The notes under the pieces: model-generated
The model's database searches: none
Told to the model about the DNA's origin: nothing
What the model saw: the letters and a program-made list of their open reading frames with translations, nothing else
Assembly (NCBI GenBank): GCA_009869945.1
Contig: WIXG01000297.1
Location: forward strand, 1-64,000
Length of the DNA: 64,000 nt
Direction: 5' to 3'
Source of the DNA: Mesaphorura yosii
Taxonomy: Eukaryota; Arthropoda; Collembola; Poduromorpha; Tullbergiidae
Position numbers and translations under genes: made by a program
Shown: in pieces, positions 59,154 through 64,000 of the stretch
Position numbering within the stretch: position 1 is the stretch's first letter
Layout: the number at the start of each line of letters is the position of its first letter

Positions 59154-60942
59154 TTATGCTTGATTTCTCTGCTTGAAGAGTCTTGCGTATCTGTCCGTCA
59201 AAGGCGAGACATCCCGCAGGCATTTCCGCTCATTGAGCAGCGTGTGGGCCAGCGATCGATGCTTGCTGCCTGATTTGATGGCTGCAATCAGGAGGAGCTG
59301 GTAAAATACGTCCCGTTGAGCGTGGCTCCCGCCTATGTCGATAATGGAGTGACGAACAGGGTACAACAGCTCCACGGTCTCCGCGTACCGGCCTTCGTTG
59401 TATGCGATCATGGCTCGGAGCAGTGCGCTGGTTACATGCACCGTCTGCACATAGTTCAATTTTGACTCCGAACCCGGTTTGTTTGCTTGGCGCGTGCAAT
59501 TGGTCAGCAGCGTCTGCACCGCTGCCGCCGCCGGATTCTCCTTCGTCGTCTTCGTCTTCGCATTTAAGAGCGCCATCATGAAGTGTACATCGTTAAATCC
59601 AAGTATCTGATCATGTAGATGCGGCTCGCAAATTTCGTGCACATCCGCCCATCGTCCAGACAGATTGAAATCGCCGGTGCCACTTCCGTCAAGATCCCGA
59701 GCCAACTCCAGGCGGTACAGCAACGAGGTCGCGTCAACAATGTCGAGCATTCCTCCAGACGCTTTGGCCCGTGGGATGATCTGTGAGTCGAAGACTCCGA
59801 TGGCTACGTCCAACTCTCCGCGCTCGACGTGGTACAGGCCAAGATGCCAATAGTTGTGGCAGGCGAGGTAGTTGGCGGGCGTCCAGTCAGCCACGGTACC
59901 GTTCAAGTAGGAGATTCCCGCTTCAGTGCGGCCTTCCATCTCGAATACGTGGGCCAGCGAGTGAGTCGACCATGCATCACCGGGATTTAGCTCCAATCCC
60001 TCAAAGAAGTCATAAAATTAAGCCAACCGCCAACTTAAACTAGAACTGATAGGTAATTAATCTACTAATCTTACCGTCCGTGCCTCGCGCTCCGCCTTTT
60101 CGTATAAATTTGTCTCCTCCAGCCCAAACGCAAGCATTCCATGCAAGTAGCCAGTCAGAGGAAGCTGGCTTGCTCTGGATTTCCATATTGGTAGCACCCT
60201 CGCGACAGAATCGCGAATTTGGACGGAGTCCCCCATGTAAAAGTAGAGGTCATGCACCACCTTCAGGGCGTGGACGTCGGTGGGGTGCTCCGCCAGAATC
60301 TCCTCGTACACCACAGCCGATTTATCGAGCTCACCCTTCGCGAAGAGCAGGACCGCCTGCACGTGCTTGTATTCGCGACTGTTGAGCTTCGTCTTCGGAA
60401 CTGTTTCAAGAAACTCGATATCTTTTTTCAGTTCCGGATCCGTTTGGACGGAGACAGCAGTTCCGAGCAGTTTGAGGCCGGCGGATAAGACACGTGCCAT
60501 TACTGAGAGAACGATAGAAATTACTTGAATCTTCAGATCAAAGGTCGGGATCGGGGATTTTCGTTTTTTACCAAATTCTGGGTCAGAACCGAGTAATTTT
60601 TCTAGCGTTCGTTCCAGGCCGTCGAGCTGTGGATCATCGTACCACCCCACGACCTAAGAAATGCAAAGTACGCACCAGCGTGAGCACAACTTCTTAATAG
60701 CACTGATAATCTAGAGCATTGGATCCGATCAATTTTCAAAATTACTTGAGTAATTGCCGCATCGTAGAGTTTACCGGCTTCGTTGGACGTGGTCGAGAAC
60801 TCGAGGCCTTCGGATCTCCATTCCTGCACAGCATAAAACGAACCAGCGTCAATGATGTCCAATGAAATGAAATCTTCTAATCAATTCCTTTATTCCTTCA
60901 ACACAATCGAACCTGCAAATCTCTCCAGTTATGCTGCCTCAT
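59154..60942 (-). CDS. Ttc38: Tetratricopeptide repeat protein 38
   Basis: Orthologue of animal TTC38, a cytosolic all-helical TPR protein of unsettled function. Exons 60942-60913, 60823-60746, 60653-60572, 60502-60075 and 59999-59154 give 487 aa, against 469 in human. Diagnostic blocks appear in order: RDLQEWR, FSTTSNEAGKLYDA, LAEHPTDVHALKVVHDLYFYMG, IRDSVARVLPIW, GLEETNLYEKAEREA, LNPGDAWSTHSLAHVFEMEGR, ACHNYWHLGLYHVERGE, MLDIVDATSLLYRLEL, FNDVHFMMALL and GGSHAQRDVFYQLLL. The first exon is only 30 bp (MRQHNWRDLQ) and was located from the conserved start. The short intron 60503-60571 splits a Val codon. Confidence 0.95.
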
Positions 60943-61552
60943 ATTAATTGTCGAATACTGGTAACCGGTACGCACCAAACCACCAATGCTAATTCAGTGC
61001 GGTTCAAGAAATACTAAATTCTGAATTCAACCGGCCAGATGACGACGATAGAAACAGAGCGTTCAAGTGAAAGCGAAACGCGCACCTGTGCGACGTCAAT
61101 TATCGATTCCTTTCTTGTAATTTATGCAGGAGCAGTCTCAGCACTCAGCTTATTAGTGAATCTCACGTACAAATGATTGTGGTTTGCCTCTGTTACCAAC
61201 CTCCAACTGGATTACCTTCACCTGACGGCTGCAACTTATGTAAGAGGGCATGGAAAAAGCCAAAGGCGAGCTGCGGGTTATAGCCGTGGCCTTGCAGTTC
61301 AGCTTTGAGATTAGAGTTTATCAGCCGTCAGCCCAACCTCCAAGCTCGAAGTAAACACTTCAAACCAAATGAGCCATCATCAGAAGCTTCACCGCTCTGG
61401 CTTGGCTTGAGTGAATGCAGATACATAAAGGGGTTATTCTTATTAAGCTAAAGCTATAAAATCACCATCTTAATCAAGTGTTAAGAATCATCTAGCATGA
61501 ATTAAAAACAGTCCAGTGCTTCTTTACTGCATAAATCCCGCCAATTTGGAGG
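60943..61552. other. Intergenic, TTC38 promoter side
   Basis: No exon recognised. Holds the upstream region of TTC38 and the 3' flank of the receptor kinase gene. Confidence 0.4.
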
Positions 61553-63807
61553 TTACTTATTAGGCGGCGCTTGATCGTCGTCGCCGCCCGACAGTTGCGC
61601 GACCAACATCTTGAACTGAGGGCGCTCGTACTTGCTCCAGCTCCAGCATGCCTTCATGATTTCGTATCTGTAAAGGACAAGCGCAGAATTTAATGAGAAA
61701 TTTTAACGAATTTTACGAGTTTCTGTCCCAAAGTTTGAGAAATCATGTCACCAGTAAACGAGCACGAGCTTACATGAAATCGGGCGCAATCTTCGGCTGC
61801 AGGAGTCTCAGGCCATTCTCCAGCTCCGACACAAAATCCAGCGACCACGACCTGCCGGGGTACGGAATGTCTCCGAGGCTGAATACTTCCCAGATGGTCA
61901 CTCCAAAGGCCCAGATATCAGACTCGGTCGAAAAGCTCATTTCACGGAGTGACTCGATGGCCATGTGGCGCCAAGGTAGCGGAGCCTGTTGCTTCTTGAC
62001 GTAGTTGGTGTAGTCGTATAGCTGGCGTGATAGGCCAAAGTCTGTGATTTTCGCTGTGAGGGTGGAAGTTAGGAGAACGTTGCGTGCGGCTAGGTCTCCA
62101 TGAATTACTTTCTTCGACTCGAGGTACTCCATACCCACGGCAATTTGGCGACACCAATTGACCAGTTGACCCGTCGTGATCGAATCGGCGTTTTGATAGT
62201 CCCTGACCCAAAGTCAAAGCCAATCAAGTGGTAAGGCCAGGCAATTAATTTAATTAATTGATATTCTTGCTTACTGGGCAGCAGTGTTTTGGTAATCATG
62301 AGCCGGGCCCGCAGTAACACACTGCTTGCGACTCCTCAAATAATTCATGAGGTCCCCGAGCTCACAGAATTCCACGACGATCAGCAGTATGCCTGAGAGG
62401 AATGTACACTTGTATTTACGCAAATGAAAAAGCTGGCTTTGGGCACCGCACAAGAAATTATTACCGCCCAGCCTTGGCCTTACCATTGTTCAGTCCGTTC
62501 GTCACCGCCCCGATGAGTCCAACAATATTTGGACATTTCCCCAGGTAAATCATAATCTTCAGCTCACTCAGGAGTGCTTTGATGTACATTTTATCCGTGT
62601 TGGGCTTCACAGCCTTGACTGCAACTGGGGCGCCGTAGCCAGTCAACTCCGCTCTAGTCACAAAACCATACTGGCCCTCGCCGAGGATCTTCGTGTTGTC
62701 GCACTTGAGTTTACCCATTGGGATGTCGTAGTCCTTATTGTAAGGCATGTACTGAATGTTTTCATGCAGAGGAGCCTGATCGTCGTCGGTATCTCCGTTG
62801 CCAGCGCCCTTGTGCGCCTTCAGCCGGTCAGGAATCCCTTCACGAAACTCTCGGATTTCTGCCTCCGTGAGCCCGTTCAGTTTGAGCAGAATTTGCCTAA
62901 AGTAGTACGCAATCGAGGTGCCGATCGCCGCCAGAATGGCGAGTGGGAGCCCGATGGCGAGGGCGTACGACAAGGCGCTCATGCCGCCGCCTGGCTTAAC
63001 GGTCAGGTGAAACGTTTGACTGCTCTGTCTGTAGAAATTGCGGGCGTTACAGATGTAAAGTCCGGCATGGTATGCCCTCACGGTTGGAAAAATAAGTCTC
63101 ACTGTCGGCAGAGGCTCTTGCGTCATTGTTTGGTTGCGCAGCTCATGAAGAGCATTCCGGTCGTACTCCCACGTCAATTCCGGCGGTGGAGTTCCGTTCC
63201 CTCGACAGTAAATATACTGGTCATTTGTTCCGGCCGTGAATGTGATATTGAACGATTCCCCTCTCGCCTCCAACAGCGTGATGGTGGGCACCGTTGGCTG
63301 AGGCGTCACCGTACAATTGTCTAAGTATTTGTACTGGTCTAGGTTCTTTTCCTTGCACCCACGGACCCAGCCGTTCCAGGCCTTGAACGGGGTATCCGTG
63401 CTCTTCTTGATTTCGAGGGCACATGCCACGTCGTCGGTGATGTCCTCGTCGAGGAAGTCGGAGCAATTATTGTTGCAGGGGGTCTTAAGGTCGCCATTTT
63501 TACTGGACATGTCATCCTCGCACCACCAAAGGTTGTTGATCTGGAACACGCCGTAGCTCCTGCTGGTTGGGTCTTCGGATGCTGTTGTCTGTAGCGAGGA
63601 GTCGATGCCCGAAAGCTCTTCTGCGGCGCAGATCCAGTCGCCGAGACGTGCCCAGTCCTCTGAGCCGAGGAGGGGTTTGAGTTTTGTGGCGAACTCACAT
63701 CGCGACAGACGCTTGGCTGAAACGAAGGCAGGATCAAGGCTAAGCCGAAGGTGGGTGAAGGTGATTATGCAGAAGAATATAATCGATTGCACGCGCGTCT
63801 CTGGCAT
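61553..63807 (-). CDS. Receptor tyrosine kinase with C-type-lysozyme and Ig ectodomain
   Basis: Single-pass receptor kinase of novel architecture. Exons 63807-62484, 62392-62275, 62202-61774 and 61667-61553 give 661 aa; all junction phases agree. Signal peptide about 1-31. Residues 33-165 form a C-type lysozyme domain with all eight cysteines (37, 60, 96, 111, 115, 129, 151, 165) and the motifs GDWICAAEEL and SYGVFQINNLWWC. The catalytic Glu and Asp positions are Leu65 and Ser84, so it should be inactive. An Ig domain follows (about 172-272; Cys201, Trp213, YIC to 253), then TM about 279-303, a VEGFR/PDGFR-like juxtamembrane (QYMPYNKDYDIP) and a kinase: GEGQYGFV, VAVKAVK (Lys398), HGDLAARNVLL, DFGLSR, MAIES and SDIWAFGVTIWEVF. 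The first exon codes for lysozyme, Ig, TM and N-lobe continuously, so the fusion is not a mis-joined prediction. DDDQAP occurs both in the juxtamembrane and near the C terminus. Confidence 0.9.
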
Positions 63808-64000
63808 TCTTCACCTGAGCAAGTTACCGACTGAAATGTCCTTCAAACAAAACGAGGAGAGGCAAATCCAGAATCTAAACTAACGCACTTGTGCAGTTGC
63901 GATCTGAGCGAACGCGAATTGCAAATTGCGAAATCCATTCGAGAGGCATTCGGAAGAGGAGACCACGGGACCAGGACCAAACATGACCACAACATCCAGG
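63808..64000. other. Upstream region of the lysozyme-kinase gene
   Basis: Promoter side of the receptor kinase. Too short to judge; no clear TATA or initiator recognised. Confidence 0.3.

Overview
The window is nuclear DNA of an arthropod. Most genes are split by short introns (about 50-120 bp) with GT..AG ends, TATA plus TCAGT-type core promoters sit in front of small secreted-protein genes, and the housekeeping genes are animal orthologues: CDP-diacylglycerol synthase, V-ATPase a subunit, GNL1, DOCK1/mbc, TTC38. Arthropod-type chemoreceptors are abundant: seven-TM gustatory-like receptors and divergent ionotropic receptors. Receptor types without the classic insect signatures, and a bacterial-type protease inhibitor carried in an intron-containing gene, would fit a springtail (Collembola). 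That placement is an inference.

Layout. 0.8-4.2 kb: CDP-diacylglycerol synthase (minus), whose large intron holds a decayed plus-strand GIY-YIG gene. 5.5-13.3 kb: gustatory-like receptors (two intact on plus, one fragment, one on minus), with a 699-bp hAT-type MITE at 8.15 kb. 14.3 kb: triple-knottin secreted peptide. 15.2-20.6 kb: tandem pair of TPR/IFIT-like genes. 21.4 kb: thiopurine-methyltransferase family gene. 22.8 kb: dead receptor exon. 23.5 kb: secreted-peptide gene. 24.9-30.7 kb: two head-to-head ionotropic receptors (the minus copy is frame-disrupted) plus a duplicated 3' fragment. 31.7-32.3 kb: a small spliced gene of unknown family. 32.8 kb: intronless GNL1. 35-36.2 kb: decayed genes, including a broken subtilisin-inhibitor copy. 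36.5-38 kb: gustatory-like receptor. 38.3 kb: intact secreted SSI-type subtilisin inhibitor. 40.7-44.3 kb: V-ATPase a subunit. 46.6 kb: candidate amidated peptide. 47.2 kb: secreted beta-trefoil lectin. 48-49.7 kb: class I bHLH-PAS factor. 50.5-58 kb: DOCK-A guanine exchange factor. 58.7 kb: tiny secreted peptide. 59.2-60.9 kb: TTC38. 61.55-63.8 kb: receptor tyrosine kinase with a C-type-lysozyme ectodomain.

The standout is the last gene. It has a signal peptide, an eight-cysteine C-type lysozyme fold with both catalytic acids replaced, an Ig domain, a transmembrane helix and a complete VEGFR/PDGFR-like tyrosine kinase. It looks like a pseudoenzyme sensor wired to a kinase. The second strongest signal is the SSI-type inhibitor, a fold best known from actinobacteria, with a eukaryotic intron and a decayed sister 3 kb away. 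Exon limits are read by eye from splice consensus and reading phase; no transcript data were available.
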